A stretch of DNA of 64,000 bases, taken from Galeopsis tetrahit (lineage: Eukaryota; Streptophyta; Magnoliopsida; Lamiales; Lamiaceae). The DNA is taken from assembly GCA_963675135.1 (NCBI GenBank), contig OY776120.1:24704001-24768000 (forward strand). Direction: 5' to 3'. Of the stretch, positions 1-11,054 are shown piece after piece. A model generated the notes under the pieces. The model saw nothing but the letters and a program-made list of their open reading frames with translations, had not been told where the DNA came from and did not search any database. A program made the translations under genes and the position numbers. The stretch's first letter is position 1, and every line of letters begins with the position of its first letter.

Positions 1-344
1 AAATGAAGTGTAACAGTGAGTTTAATTAAAATGTGTTGAAATACACGTACGCATAAATAATTAAATACTGTATAATAAAGTTGAGCAGCATGCAGTTTAG
101 GAAATTGAAGGACGGTGGGGCCAAAGGGAAAGCCATCGCTTTCTTTCTTGTTTATGAATCTAATTGTCTATGACTATCGACATTCCTGATTCCTGTATCT
201 GTCGAGTGACTCCATGAATACAGGACTAACCTCCATAATGGAGTATTATTTAAATATTTTTCTTTCTTGGAAAAGTAACTCCCATCCCGGCCTGTTGGCA
301 AATTACAACATTTTCCATTTTAAACGCTTCACAATAGTATTTTT
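1..344. other. AT-rich intergenic stretch, no gene seen
   Basis: I see no coding region, RNA gene or clear repeat here. It runs up to the TA target of the first Stowaway-like MITE. Confidence 0.6.
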
Positions 345-346
345 TA

Positions 347-625
347 CTTCCTCCCTCCGTCTCATGATTATTTACACACTTTTATTTTATTGAAACGTTT
401 TTCACAATTGCACACTCTTAATATGGAAATACTCTATAAAATTAATATCCTCCCAACATTATTTTATTTTCAAAATTGTCACTACTTTTTTACATACATT
501 TTACTTTACACCTCGTCAGATCATCTAAAATACTCATCTTTTATCTTATATCACCAATCACTAAATTCTCTTTTCTTAAAAATTGTGCCGGTCAAAACGT
601 GCAAATAATCCCGAGACGGAGGGAG
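347..625. mobile_element. Stowaway-like MITE (copy A)
   Basis: The ends are inverted copies of CTCCCTCCGTCTC, the typical Stowaway (Tc1/mariner) terminus. They are flanked by TA at 345-346 and 626-627, the usual Stowaway target duplication. The left end carries an extra CTTC before the terminus. The 279-bp body has no plausible coding region. The non-autonomous Tc1/mariner assignment is from known family features. Confidence 0.8.
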
Positions 626-682
626 TACATTTTTAATATGAAAAACTTTTTATAAATTTTATCCTTACAATATTTACATTTA

Positions 683-950
683 CTCTCTCGTGATTATTTA
701 CACACTTTTCTTATTGGAACGTCCTAAAATTATTTGCAACACTCTTAATATGGAAATACCCCACAAAATTAATACCCTTCCAACATCATTTTATTTTCAA
801 AATTGTCACTCATTTTTTAAATAAATTTTACTTTACACCTTATCAAATCACCTAAAATATTACTCCCTTATCTTACATCACCAACCAATAAATCATTTTT
901 TCTTAAAAATTGTGTCAATCAAACCGTGCAAATAATCCGGAGACGGAAAG
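683..950. mobile_element. Stowaway-like MITE (copy B, diverged sister of A)
   Basis: This repeats copy A in the same orientation. Shared blocks include the left ATTATTTACACAC motif, the central CTCTTAATATGGAAATAC motif, a CAAAATTGTCACT block and the right AAATAATCC-GAGACGG end. TA dinucleotides flank it at 681-682 and 951-952. The termini have decayed (CTCTCTCG at left, GGAAAG at right). Only about 55 bp separate it from copy A. Confidence 0.7.
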
Positions 951-952
951 TA

Positions 953-1297
953 TTACTTTTGTATCCACGCATATACATAAGTTAGCCCAATTATTTACTT
1001 TATATATATATATTTACAAAATTGTCTTTCAAAACTCTACTTTTTATTACACTTTTAAAAAAAAAAAAAAATTGTCCATGTAAATGTTATTCCAGAACAA
1101 GGGAGTAACATAATTTATGCTAAAGAATAGATTCTTATAATGCTCATTGATAAAATCATGTAAAATATAGGTGACAAGTTGAAGATTAATTCACATTGAA
1201 TACTAGGAGTAGTGTTTTTTTAAAAATATACTAGTGCAATATATATTTTATTTTTTTTACAAAATATTAAAAGTAAAATTGTGTTAACTCAGTACGA
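953..1297. other. Intergenic spacer before the LINE
   Basis: AT-rich sequence with short A and T runs and a (TA)n stretch near 1003. No gene is seen. It ends at the left target-site duplication of the LINE. Confidence 0.55.
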
Positions 1298-4223
1298 GGG
1301 AGAATTGAGAAGTTTTTTTTTTTTTAGCAATCATACCAGGAGTATTACAAATAAATCTAAGTATTACATCTCCTAATATGTTGAGGAATATGATTTTCAA
1401 TCCATTCGTAAGGACTTGAAACATTCCATGCAAACTTAGCACAAAGGTGGGCACCTTATTTTCTTGTCTTGAAATATGTTTGCATGCCCATTCTGATTGC
1501 ATTCCAAAGTAGTGCTGAATCTTAAGCACTATCTCATTCTCCAATCCATCAAGAGAAATGGATTGTTGAATAGCGTCAATAGCAATTGCAGAATCCATAT
1601 AAAGATTGGAGACTTTCTTTCCGACTGCTAAACACATTTTCATACCAATCTCGGCAGCCAAAAGTTCTGCAGCAACAATAGATCCAGGGTTCATAATGCG
1701 TTGACCTCCTGCGAATGTCAAAACCTCATTATCATCAAAGAGCCCATATCCAGCTGCAAAAAAGCCTTTATCTGGGTTATATGCAGCATCAACACATAAG
1801 CCTTTCCTAATTCCAAATGGCTTCTTAGGCACCCAAGTACATGATTTTTGATTGAAATTCAGCAAACCAAGATTGAGGAAATCATGCCAATAGTCCATTG
1901 CCCATTTGATATTAAAAGATGGAAAACCTGAAGGAGAGGAGCATGCTGCTTGATCCTTATGCATCCACTTACATCTTTCCTTCCAAATTGCCCAAGCAAT
2001 AAAGATTGTTTGTTGGAAGAAATCTCTATTTTTGAGCAGCGCCGCATATAGTAATTGAATGATATTTCCATGTATCCAACTTTTCAAACATTCCCACATA
2101 CCTTGTTCCTTCCAAACTGCTTTAGCAAATACACATTTGAAGAGAACATGCAAAGTGTCAGCTAACGAATTACCACAGCAACGACAGAATGGCGGAATAG
2201 GGACATGATGGTGAGCCAAATTGCCTTCAGTTGCAAGAGAGGCATTCAAAAGTTTCCACCCGAAAATACGCACCTTGGGAGGGACCTTGAGTCGCCACAT
2301 AGCTTTGGTAATCTTATCCACAAAATTTTTCCTAGACGATCCTGTCGTGGATTCTATATGTCTCGCCTCAGCTAAAGCAACAGCAATCTCATAACCCGAG
2401 GCAACAGAATAGCAACCCGAGCTTGTTTTCGGCCAATATCTCTGATCATTGTGGTGATGCTCCAACCGTGGTACTTTAAAAATAGCATCACATTCCACTG
2501 GAAGAAAAGCTTGTGTTATGAGATCCACATTCCATCCATGTTGAGGAGAAACAAACCGACTTACCATTGAAGCACTAGCAATCCTGGAAAAAATTCTTCC
2601 ATTATTAACACCTTGAAGCCATCTATCTTTGAAGATATGGACTGACTGTCCATTTCCAATTCTCCATCTCAAACCATGGTCTAATATATCCCGACTCCAC
2701 ACCATAGATCTCCAAACAAAAGACGGATTAGATCCCAACCCCGCATTCAGAACATCCGAGTTTCGAAAGTAACGAGCTTTGAACAACTGACCTACCAAAG
2801 AATTTGGTTGCTGAAGAATTCTCCACACTTGTTTGGCTACGAGAGCTTTCTTAAATAAAACAAGACGCCTGAAATTTAGACCCCCCTCCATTTTTGGATG
2901 ACACAAATCATGCCATTTCTTCCAGTGCAGACGCTGCTTATCATTCGAAGAGCCCCACCAAAACCTGGCCATCAATTTTTCCATATCAGCACAAATAGAT
3001 GTTGGAAGTCGAAAACAAGACATAGCATATGTTGGAATAGCTTGAAGAACAGATTTGATAAGCACTTCCCTTCCACCTTCCGAGAACTGTTTATGTCCCA
3101 AAGACCGAATCTTCTGACTTACACGATCCACCAAATAACCAAACTGTAGTCGTTTTGCTTTAATTGACACCGTAGGAAGGCCTAAGTAGACTTCATGGCC
3201 CACCGTTGAGCGAACTCCCATCAACCCCTTAATCACATCCCTATTAGCTTTACAAGTCATAGGACTGAAAGTAATAGTCGACTTGTCATAATTAATAAGC
3301 TGACCTGATGCCTCTTCGTAAGTTTGTAAGCACTCCTTCAAGACCATGCATTCAGACTGTTTAGCCTTCATATAAATCAGACTATCATCTGCGAAGAATA
3401 AATGAGATATTATCGGGGCACCTCTACCAAATTTAACCCCAGAAAATCTTCTTTGAGCCACTGCCTTTAAAATCAAAGATGAAAGAGATTGGGCACACAT
3501 GACAAACAAAAAGGGAGAAAGCGGGTCGCCTTGTCGAAGTCCTCGAGATGGTCTGAAAGAATCCGAGAGCTGGCCATTGAGACACACATTGTATGAGACT
3601 GTCGACACACATTGATGAATGAGGTTAACCCATTTGCATGAAAACCCCATTTTATGCATTACACTTTCCAAAAAAACCCATTCAACCCTATCGTAAGCTT
3701 TACTCATATCCAATTTGATTGCCGCATAACCTTCCCGACTTTTAGACATACGCAGCCAATGCATACCTTCAAATGCAATCAATATATTATCTGAAATCAG
3801 TCGTCCTTGAATGAATGCACTTTGATGGGGATCGATTAAGTCCCCCATGACCAATTTTAATCTATTCGTAACACAACGTGCAAGAATTCGATAGCATACA
3901 TTGCATAAGCTAATCGGTCGGAAATGAGTAACCTGAGTGGGATTCTTAACTTTGGGGATCATCACAATAGAGGTAGCATTCCAAGATTCCAAAGAGTGCC
4001 CATGATTTAGGACACCAAGAATTTGCTGAATAAGTTCTTCTCCAACAGTCGACCAATGCTCTTGATAAAATGATGCCGGGAAGCCATCGGGACCTGCTGC
4101 TTTCCAAGGATTCAAATCCTTCGTTGCTCGGTACACATCTTGTCCTGAAAAGGGAGCATCCAACAAACCAACCTGATTTGAATTAAGCAATTGAGATATA
4201 TTAACCGTGGCCCTCTCCAACAC
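1284..4223 (-). pseudogene. LINE ORF2, reverse transcriptase, zf-RVT and RNase H part
   Basis: This continues the endonuclease frame after the TAG. It holds a reverse transcriptase with the catalytic FADD motif (FADDSLIYMKA), a C-terminal zf-RVT region with CRCCGNSLADTLH, and an RNase H domain whose D, E and D residues lie in DAAYNPDKG, AAELLAAEIG and YMDSAIAID. Near 1455 one base is missing in the last RNase H helix. The reading shifts there and runs on through the 3' UTR and poly(A) tail. In the other frame the protein would stop shortly after, near 1357. The stop plus the shift make ORF2 non-functional unless the amber codon is read through. Confidence 0.85.
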
Positions 4224-5459
4224 CTAATTATTAGGGTTTTGAGAAGTGAAAATTTCTTGAAAATAGCCAATAAATGCCCCATGGATTTTCTCATTATTAT
4301 GGACCCAACCTCCTGAAGAATTCTGAATTTTAAAAATGGTATTGATCCCTCTTCGTTGGTTGGCTTTCATATGAAATAATTTCGTGTTCCGATCACCTTC
4401 TTGAAGCCAAGAAATCCTTGATCGTTGCTTCCAATACCATTCTTCTTGCGAGAATAGCTTTTCCAGTTCCATCTCATATCCATTAACCTTCCGAAAATCC
4501 GGATCACCCTTCTCATCATGGCATTCATCATTAATCAACCCCTGAAGATTGGCAATTCTAGCCTTTAGAGTTCCACCCTTCTTAACAGCCCATTCCTGAA
4601 ATTGCTTGCCACAATGTGCAAGCGTGCCAGACAAATTTGACCCCTTATCTTTAACCCTCCACACCCTTTTAACCACATCCCTAAAGTCAGGCTCTTTCAT
4701 CCAATGGTTTTCAAATCGGAATCTAGCATCGCGCCTACAGGAAAACCTTGGCCGAAGTGTTCCACAAGCCATTAAAATGGGACGGTGATCGGATCCCATA
4801 AAGTCCAAAACAGTGTATTCATATGTGGGGAAAACATCTAGCCAAGCTTGTGTTGCAACAAACCTGTCCAATTTTTCAGCAATGAAGTCCTTACCACTTC
4901 GCCTATTATGCCATGTGAATTTTGGTCCATGAGCTTTCAAATGGTTCAACTCATTATAATCCAAGACATTCTGAAAATTCATAAGTCGAGACAAGGGCTT
5001 GCGGTTACCCCCACGTTTTTCACCATGAAATATAGTCTCATTAAAATCACCCCCAACCAACCATGCATTTGTGTCAAAGGGAATATAAGTCTTAAGCCTT
5101 TTTAACAATTCCCAAGATGCACCTTTCCCATTCAAATAAGGACTCCCATGAAACCCAGTAAATCTCCATTTAGTATCTTGGAAGTTGATCATACAATCAA
5201 AGTGAGCAGAAGAGTAGGAGAGAAGAGTAAGATGAATATCCATCCACAACACCAACAAACCACCAACATTTTTTTTATCATTGACGAGCAAACAGTGGTT
5301 AAAACCCAAATTAAACTTCAAAACATCAGCTCTAGCTGATGAACACTTAGCTTCTGAGACAAATAAAATAGACGGATGAAAAGAAACAACTATCCTACTA
5401 AGACAACGGAATGCTCGATTATTACTGACACCACGAGCATTCCAATATACAACATTCAT
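4224..5459 (-). CDS. LINE ORF2, N-terminal endonuclease part, ends at in-frame TAG
   Basis: The 411-residue open part encodes the apurinic-like endonuclease that nicks target DNA for target-primed reverse transcription. Visible motifs are the N-terminal WNARG, the SEAK glutamate motif, GGDFNE near residue 137 and SDHRPI near residue 223. The start ATG overlaps the ORF1 stop by four bases (ATGA). The frame ends at a TAG at 4224-4226, and the reverse-transcriptase part continues in the same frame right after it. The natural product is therefore one ORF2 protein interrupted by a single amber codon, not two genes. Confidence 0.88.
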   Translation of the reverse strand: MNVVYWNARGVSNNRAFRCLSRIVVSFHPSILFVSEAKCSSARADVLKFNLGFNHCLLVNDKKNVGGLLVLWMDIHLTLLSYSSAHFDCMINFQDTKWRFTGFHGSPYLNGKGASWELLKRLKTYIPFDTNAWLVGGDFNETIFHGEKRGGNRKPLSRLMNFQNVLDYNELNHLKAHGPKFTWHNRRSGKDFIAEKLDRFVATQAWLDVFPTYEYTVLDFMGSDHRPILMACGTLRPRFSCRRDARFRFENHWMKEPDFRDVVKRVWRVKDKGSNLSGTLAHCGKQFQEWAVKKGGTLKARIANLQGLINDECHDEKGDPDFRKVNGYEMELEKLFSQEEWYWKQRSRISWLQEGDRNTKLFHMKANQRRGINTIFKIQNSSGGWVHNNEKIHGAFIGYFQEIFTSQNPNN

Positions 5460-6973
5460 TCTCCACGGCGGGGCTGATTAACTTCAGCCTCCGCCGGATC
5501 ATCCATCTGGATTTCAGTGCCAAACAACTCGATCATACTTCGTGCCCTCTTAAAAAAATTGTCTGGATTCTTAACAATGTCCCCTTCAGACCAACCATTA
5601 CCACCTCCCCAAAATTCCATCATCTCCCCTGAACGCTCCTTCCGATCCCGCTTCTTGCATGGTAATGCCCTGCTCATCATTGATCCAACCTCACCATCCA
5701 TGTGCTTGTCCTTAGCCGGCTCGACCCATACCCCCTCTTCACGAACCGGTAAGTCCCCCTTCTCATGACTCGGAACATATGGAGCCTCCCCTGCCAAAAT
5801 GATTTCAACATAGGTCGTGTAATTTTGAGAACTAAGATCCATCCCCACATAATGCACCACTCGATAGTCACGGCCATTATCCACCCCCGTTAAAGGTTCA
5901 CATTCATAACAATGCTGAAATCCTTTTGGGACAACAAAAGAAAGTGGATAAACTGTGTTACCTGTTCGCGGATCCACCCGACCACCATCATTAATAACAA
6001 CTCCCTTTCCAGCCATATCACCTTCACCTCGCCTGGAGATAAGCTCATCAAAGCGATGTACCACCCTACGACTTTGTAGATCTGAATCACCACCATCATC
6101 ATTCTCATAGTCCTCAATCATAATACCCTTACCTTTATCAAGACGACTGGCCCTCACATCCTGCTGGGCTTGCACCTGGGCCTGCTCCCCCGCCCCAAGT
6201 TGTAAGAGTTGAAAGAAATCTTGGAGCACCTCCACCGATGGACACTTTTTCTTATCCGCCTGTAGCCATGCAGGGAAGAAGCGATGACTCTTAAGCCAGT
6301 CCTCCGATTTGCCAAAACCAATGCTACAGTCCTGTTCAAAATGATCAAGGTGCCCACACAATAAACAAAAACCTGAAAGACGCTCATATCGAAACACAGC
6401 TGTGATGGGATCCTCCTCCACCGTAATGTAGAAAAATCTACACAATGGTTTCGAAACATCCATCAACACACGAATGCGCAAACATTCGCCCCACGCTACA
6501 TCTCCTTCTTTTGCATCTACCTCCAATACTTCCCCAATGATGCTACCAATCTTCATACCTAGGATTTTGCTCATTGCAAAGAGCTGGAGTCCATGAACTT
6601 GTACCCAGAAGGGAACAAGACAAAGCTGTAGTTGGGCAAGCTTTTCACCCCCATGCAATAACTTCATAGCAAGAAGGGAGCGGTGAAGGTTCCATGGCTG
6701 TCCGTCAAGCACCCCCATCATTTCAGCAGCAGCTCCAAAAGTCACCAAAAAAAGCCCCTCCCCAACTCCAACAACCTTCAGAGAGGATCGCACTCGCCAA
6801 GACCGGACAAGGAGATCCTTAAGTTCAATCGGACTGATGGGTCGTTTAGCCACAAACCTCAGGGCAATGGTATTTTTGGGAATGGCAAGCTCATCACGCC
6901 TAGCAACAATATGAGTCGTTTCTTTGCTAGAAATACGAAAGCCTTCCATCATAGCATTAAGTTCGGCCGCCAT
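5456..6973 (-). CDS. LINE ORF1, gag-like RNA-binding protein (DUF4283 + CCHC)
   Basis: This 505-aa frame is the first ORF of the LINE. Its product is expected to bind the element's RNA. I place the start at 6973, where the protein begins MAAELNAMMEG. The frame stays open for 83 more codons upstream, but that part resembles a translated leader and lacks domain similarity. A DUF4283-type region lies at about residues 50-160, followed by a CCHC zinc knuckle (CLLCGHLDHFEQDC). The C-terminal half is charged and low in complexity. The stop overlaps the ORF2 start as ATGA, which suggests coupled re-initiation. No break is seen in this ORF. Confidence 0.88.
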   Translation of the reverse strand: MAAELNAMMEGFRISSKETTHIVARRDELAIPKNTIALRFVAKRPISPIELKDLLVRSWRVRSSLKVVGVGEGLFLVTFGAAAEMMGVLDGQPWNLHRSLLAMKLLHGGEKLAQLQLCLVPFWVQVHGLQLFAMSKILGMKIGSIIGEVLEVDAKEGDVAWGECLRIRVLMDVSKPLCRFFYITVEEDPITAVFRYERLSGFCLLCGHLDHFEQDCSIGFGKSEDWLKSHRFFPAWLQADKKKCPSVEVLQDFFQLLQLGAGEQAQVQAQQDVRASRLDKGKGIMIEDYENDDGGDSDLQSRRVVHRFDELISRRGEGDMAGKGVVINDGGRVDPRTGNTVYPLSFVVPKGFQHCYECEPLTGVDNGRDYRVVHYVGMDLSSQNYTTYVEIILAGEAPYVPSHEKGDLPVREEGVWVEPAKDKHMDGEVGSMMSRALPCKKRDRKERSGEMMEFWGGGNGWSEGDIVKNPDNFFKRARSMIELFGTEIQMDDPAEAEVNQPRRGE

Positions 6974-7488
6974 TGAAACAAACCAAGTATGTGGGAAAGA
7001 ATCACACAGAACAAAGAAGAATGATGGGAGTAAAAGAGAAAATGGAGGCCAATAAATAGCTAGTGAAGCGCCCCCAATATTCCTCAAACCGCCCAAAACC
7101 GCAGCGCCCATTCCCCCAAAACCACTCAAATGAAAAAGAGGCTGAGACAAAAACCCCCCGTAGAAAATTCGCCCAATCCGAACGAAGGCCTTCATCATTT
7201 CTCTCCAAGGCAATAGCCACACGAATCGTCACCCCCAGTCGGCACACGCGTAGCTCACACACACCTGCACAAAATCTTTCCAAGCAAATGATTACGATTC
7301 TGGGGAGGAAACCAATACTTCGATTAAGTGTAAAAGTAGATTAACCAAACACAAGAAACAAGGCTAATGATGATAGGAGTGGGATCTGAAGCGGTGGCAA
7401 AAAGTTCAAGAACTTTTAGGATAACAAAACTTCAATGTGAGAGAGAAGTTTTGAAGAGAGAGAATAATTTCCACTCAATAGATTAGTT
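6974..7488 (-). other. LINE 5' leader / internal promoter region
   Basis: About 515 bp lie between the inferred LINE 5' end, set by the TSD, and the ORF1 start. Part of it is open in the ORF1 frame but shows no domain. Plant L1 elements carry their promoter in this region. No specific promoter motif was identified. Confidence 0.55.
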
Positions 7489-7505
7489 GGGAGAATTGAG
7501 AAGTT

Positions 7506-9027
7506 GAGTATGTTGAGAATGTGCCTTATAAATGCTTATGAGTTAAAAATGATTGGTTTAGGACACGAAGCAGCTTTCTGTTGAGATGTCCCACAATCTC
7601 CAAATTGCCAATATTGAGTTGGTGAGGGCTCAGGGGCAGGGTAAATTTTTTTTTTTTTTTTTTGGGTATTTTAACCAATTTTCAAATTTGATGAGCTTTT
7701 AGGGCTGCAGTCTGCTTCTTTTAGTATAAATTACTTTACTTATTCATTGTAACCTTAATCACATCAAATAGTAGATCTCTTAACTTGATAGTGCTCCCTA
7801 GACGTAGTCATTCTTGACGAACTGAGTCAATAATTAACAAGTTTTTTTTCTTACCAATTTGTGTGCAACACATATTGGAATTGCTTAGTACTCCGTACTC
7901 TTTAATTTGTCTACCTTGTTGCCGCTCATATTCACTGCATCACATTTTTGGCTATTCTTCTTCAATTTGATATTGAAATTAAATTAAGAGTTAAATACAA
8001 AATACATTTAAAATTTAAATAATAAAATAATACAAATACAAACATAAATATAATGGACTATGTGTAATATTGAATTTGTAAATTTATTTTATCTCATTTT
8101 TTAAAATTTTATTTCTTATTTCAATATTGTTGAAAATTAATGAATAAAAAACTTGTCCAAAACTCATAATGGTGAAATCAACAAATGAGATGTGCCAAAT
8201 ATATAGTAGTTGATTTGTTAATAATAATAAGTATATACAAAAGAGAGATCCAATATATTTAATTATATTTATTAAGTAACTTTTTATTAAAATAATAAGG
8301 TGGTATTTGATTAGAGATTGTTGTAGATTTGATTGAGATTGAAAAAAGTGTATTGATGTTAATTATGAATATTAATTGTGTTTGAATAAAGATTACAAAG
8401 TAGGGGTGGAAATAGAATGGTGGATATAGTTGTATGTCAAATATAAAGTGATGTTATAATATTTAATTAGTGAATAGAAAAATAATAAGAGACATAATGA
8501 GTAATTAAAAAGAAAAAAAAAAGTGATGTAATTTTATAAGAATAAGTGTGTAAATGTATTATAAAAGTGAATTAATATTTAAATTGAGAGATATTCAAAC
8601 CTGAACTATCAATCTCAAACTAATTAAGGAACATATTTCTTTGACACATTTATTCCTAATTAATTTTTCTTTTTCCCTTTTTGACCTTTTCTTTATATGA
8701 CATTTTTACATTTTGAAAGAAATTAAAGTGAGAGAAAATGAATCATTAATATGTTTCCAATTAAAAGTGATATTGTAGTAATTACATAAGGGCAGTTTAG
8801 AAAACTCTCTAGTATAAATAGGAAAAACAACAAACCTTTTAAAATAAAAATAATGATTAAAAGCGATAAACTTTATGAAACGGATGGAATATTAAACAAT
8901 TACATATAAATATAATGTAACACTAATTTTAATTGATGTATAACATTGTATTTGATTATAAGTAGATTTGTATTTAAAATACAGTATAGAAAATGCATAT
9001 CAAACAAACATGACATCTTTCTTGAGA
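7506..9027. other. AT-rich intergenic DNA
   Basis: No gene is seen. There is a long T run near 7646. Near 8300-8630 the sequence TTTGATTAGAGATTG recurs in diverged inverted form, which may be an old MITE. That is too degraded to call firmly. Confidence 0.5.
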
Positions 9028-10690
9028 TTTATTAAAGGGATTATATATTTTCATTCCATTAAGTTACCAAATTTTTTAATTTAGTCCATCACATTATCAC
9101 TTTTTGAATTTAGTCCATTAAATTTCGATTTATTTTAATTTTAGTCCAATTATCTGCTATAACAAGTTTAACAGGTCAATTTTTAAAACACACCCCATAA
9201 AATGTTATACACACCCCAAATGTTAAACATACCACACTAAAATTTAAAATTCATTTTTATTACCATACACACACCAACTCTTTCCTATTTAGTAAATTGT
9301 CAAAAATAATTAAATTAAAAAAGTAAGAATTCAAAAAAATATAAATAAAACCTATAAAAAATCGCATAAATCTTCAAAAATTAAATAAAGCTAAAAAAAT
9401 TAATTAATTTAATTAGTTTAAAAAATTTAGTTGATTTTTTACTTTTTTTTTTTTTTTGAAGATTTTTAATAAATTAAAAAAAATCAACTCAATCTGAAAA
9501 AATTATTAAATTAAATAAAAACAGAAATCTTTAAAAATATTAAAAAATCAATTAAATTTTCAAAATTAATTAAATTAATTATATTTTGAGCTTTATTAAA
9601 ATTTTGAAGATTTAGGTATTTTTATAGGTTTTATTAATATTTTTCATATAAATTTGAATTCTTACTTTTTTTTAATAAAATTATTTTTGACAATTTATTA
9701 AATATTTTTATAATTTTATTTAACTTTAATTGTTTTTTGAATTTTTTTTTGTTAACATATGGAGTGTATATAATAATATTTATGGGATATATGTAATATA
9801 AAAAAAATATTTAAAAGAAAAATAAAATAAAAAATTTAAAACTCTAATGTTTTATTTGCATTCTAACTTTTATAAAAATGTTGACAATAAGGCTAAAATA
9901 AAATTTAAAAATAGTAGAAAATCAACAAAATCTTCAAAACTAATTAAATTAATTAATTTTTTTTTTTAGCTTTGTTTAATTTTTAGGGCATGTTTGTTTT
10001 GGGACTCACACGTCCGAATGTGGGACGTAATGTCCCCATCTTGTTCTAATTCGGAATTTCACATCCATTTCCATCCACCCCTAAAAATATTTATATATTC
10101 TACTATTATAATAATACAACATCACTCACTTTTATTAATTGATTTGACATAAAATTATATTATATAATACAACATCACACAATCTTACACAATTGATTTG
10201 ACATAAAGTTACATCATATCCTACTCAACATCTCAAAACAAACACACACAATCACTATTTATCAGGATTTCTCCATCTAGGATTTCCCCATTCCCATCCT
10301 CATCTTCCCCATCCTACATAATCCCAAAACAAACATGTTCTTAAAGATTTAGACAATTTTTTTTATAGGTTTTTTTTTTATATTTTTCATATTAATTTTA
10401 ATTCTTATTTTTTTAATTTAATTATTTTTGGCAATTTATTAAATACGAAAGAATTGAGGTGTGTATAATAATAAAAAAATATTTTTAAATTTTAATGTGG
10501 TGTGTTTAACATTTGAGGTGTGTGGTGTATTTTAAAAAATGATATGTTAAATATGATAGCAGATAACTGGATCAAAATTAAAATAAATTAAAATTTAATG
10601 GACTAAATTCAAAAAATAGTAATGTAGTGGACTAAATTAAAAAATGTGGTAACTTAATAGACTAAAAAAAAATATAATCCCTTTAATAAA
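9028..10690. mobile_element. 1.66-kb element with long terminal inverted repeats
   Basis: The left ~260 bp (from TTTATTAAAGGGATTATAT at 9028) return in inverted order at 10440-10690. The same series of blocks is present: TTAGTCCAT, TTTAGTCCATTAAATTT, ATCTGCTAT, AACACACC and CCACACTAAAATTTAAA. The centre is very AT-rich, is itself partly inverted, and contains a Tourist-like MITE. No transposase is seen. Long inverted repeats fit a non-autonomous MULE or foldback element. The TSD is not resolved. Confidence 0.7.
9986..10340. mobile_element. Tourist-like MITE nested in the long-TIR element
   Basis: The 355-bp element has termini GGGCATGTTTGTTTTGGGA and its inverse TCCCAAAACAAACATGTTC. A TTA lies on each side (9983-9985 and 10341-10343), the usual PIF/Harbinger target duplication. 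The interior shares the run ATTGATTTGACATAAA and the motif ATCCTACTCAA with a second copy at about 17659-18018. Confidence 0.8.
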
Positions 10691-11054
10691 ATTAAGATTC
10701 TCATTTTCATCCAATATTCCATCCATTTTTAAATCGTAATTGAGTGCACACGTAACTATATTTAAGATAATAATAAAATAGAAATAACACACTGAAATAC
10801 AACATGAAATCGTAATTCAAAAACATTATCTAGTGGAGTATAATATGGCTAATAAAAAAAAGGAGATCAAAAGCAAATATAAAAAAATGAAGAAATAAAA
10901 ATCAGAAAAAAACAAAGTGAAGGTGGTCCCCAGTATCCAGAGAGATTCACAAACTCACGAGCAACCCACATTGAATGGCCGCCATAACCACAAAACTTCA
11001 CCTTCCGTGCCCAAATTTGCTCCTTCCGCGAAACCCGTCACCTTGCCTTTATCC
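10691..11054 (+). promoter_or_regulatory. Upstream region and 5' UTR of the allantoate amidohydrolase gene
   Basis: This is the AT-rich flank ahead of the gene start. An ATG at 10975 opens an overlapping frame (to 11232) and may be an upstream ORF if it lies in the transcript. No TATA box can be assigned with confidence. Confidence 0.4.

Larger units (their letters stand above)
1313..7488 (-). mobile_element. Near full-length L1-type LINE retrotransposon with TSD
   Basis: The element reads on the minus strand: 5' leader (about 6974-7488), ORF1 (5456-6973), ORF2 (about 1357-5459), short 3' UTR, and a 13-nt poly(A) tail seen as T's at 1313-1325. The 17-bp string gggagaattgagaagtt flanks it at 1298-1314 and 7489-7505 as a perfect TSD. 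The last two bases are ambiguous with the tail. Total length is about 6.2 kb, normal for a plant L1. The TSD at the 5' end argues against the usual 5' truncation. The copy is damaged only by a stop codon and a frameshift in ORF2. Confidence 0.93.

Noticed and set aside
1284..4223. The reverse transcriptase part as a separate gene starting GTG at 4223
   Set aside because: It is in the same frame as the endonuclease right after a TAG, and GTG is not a normal plant start. It is the second half of one ORF2.
6974..7222. Longer LINE ORF1 starting at 7222 (588 aa)
   Set aside because: The extra 83 residues are hydrophobic, have no gag similarity and lie in the expected leader. MAAELNAMMEG at 6973 is the more natural start.
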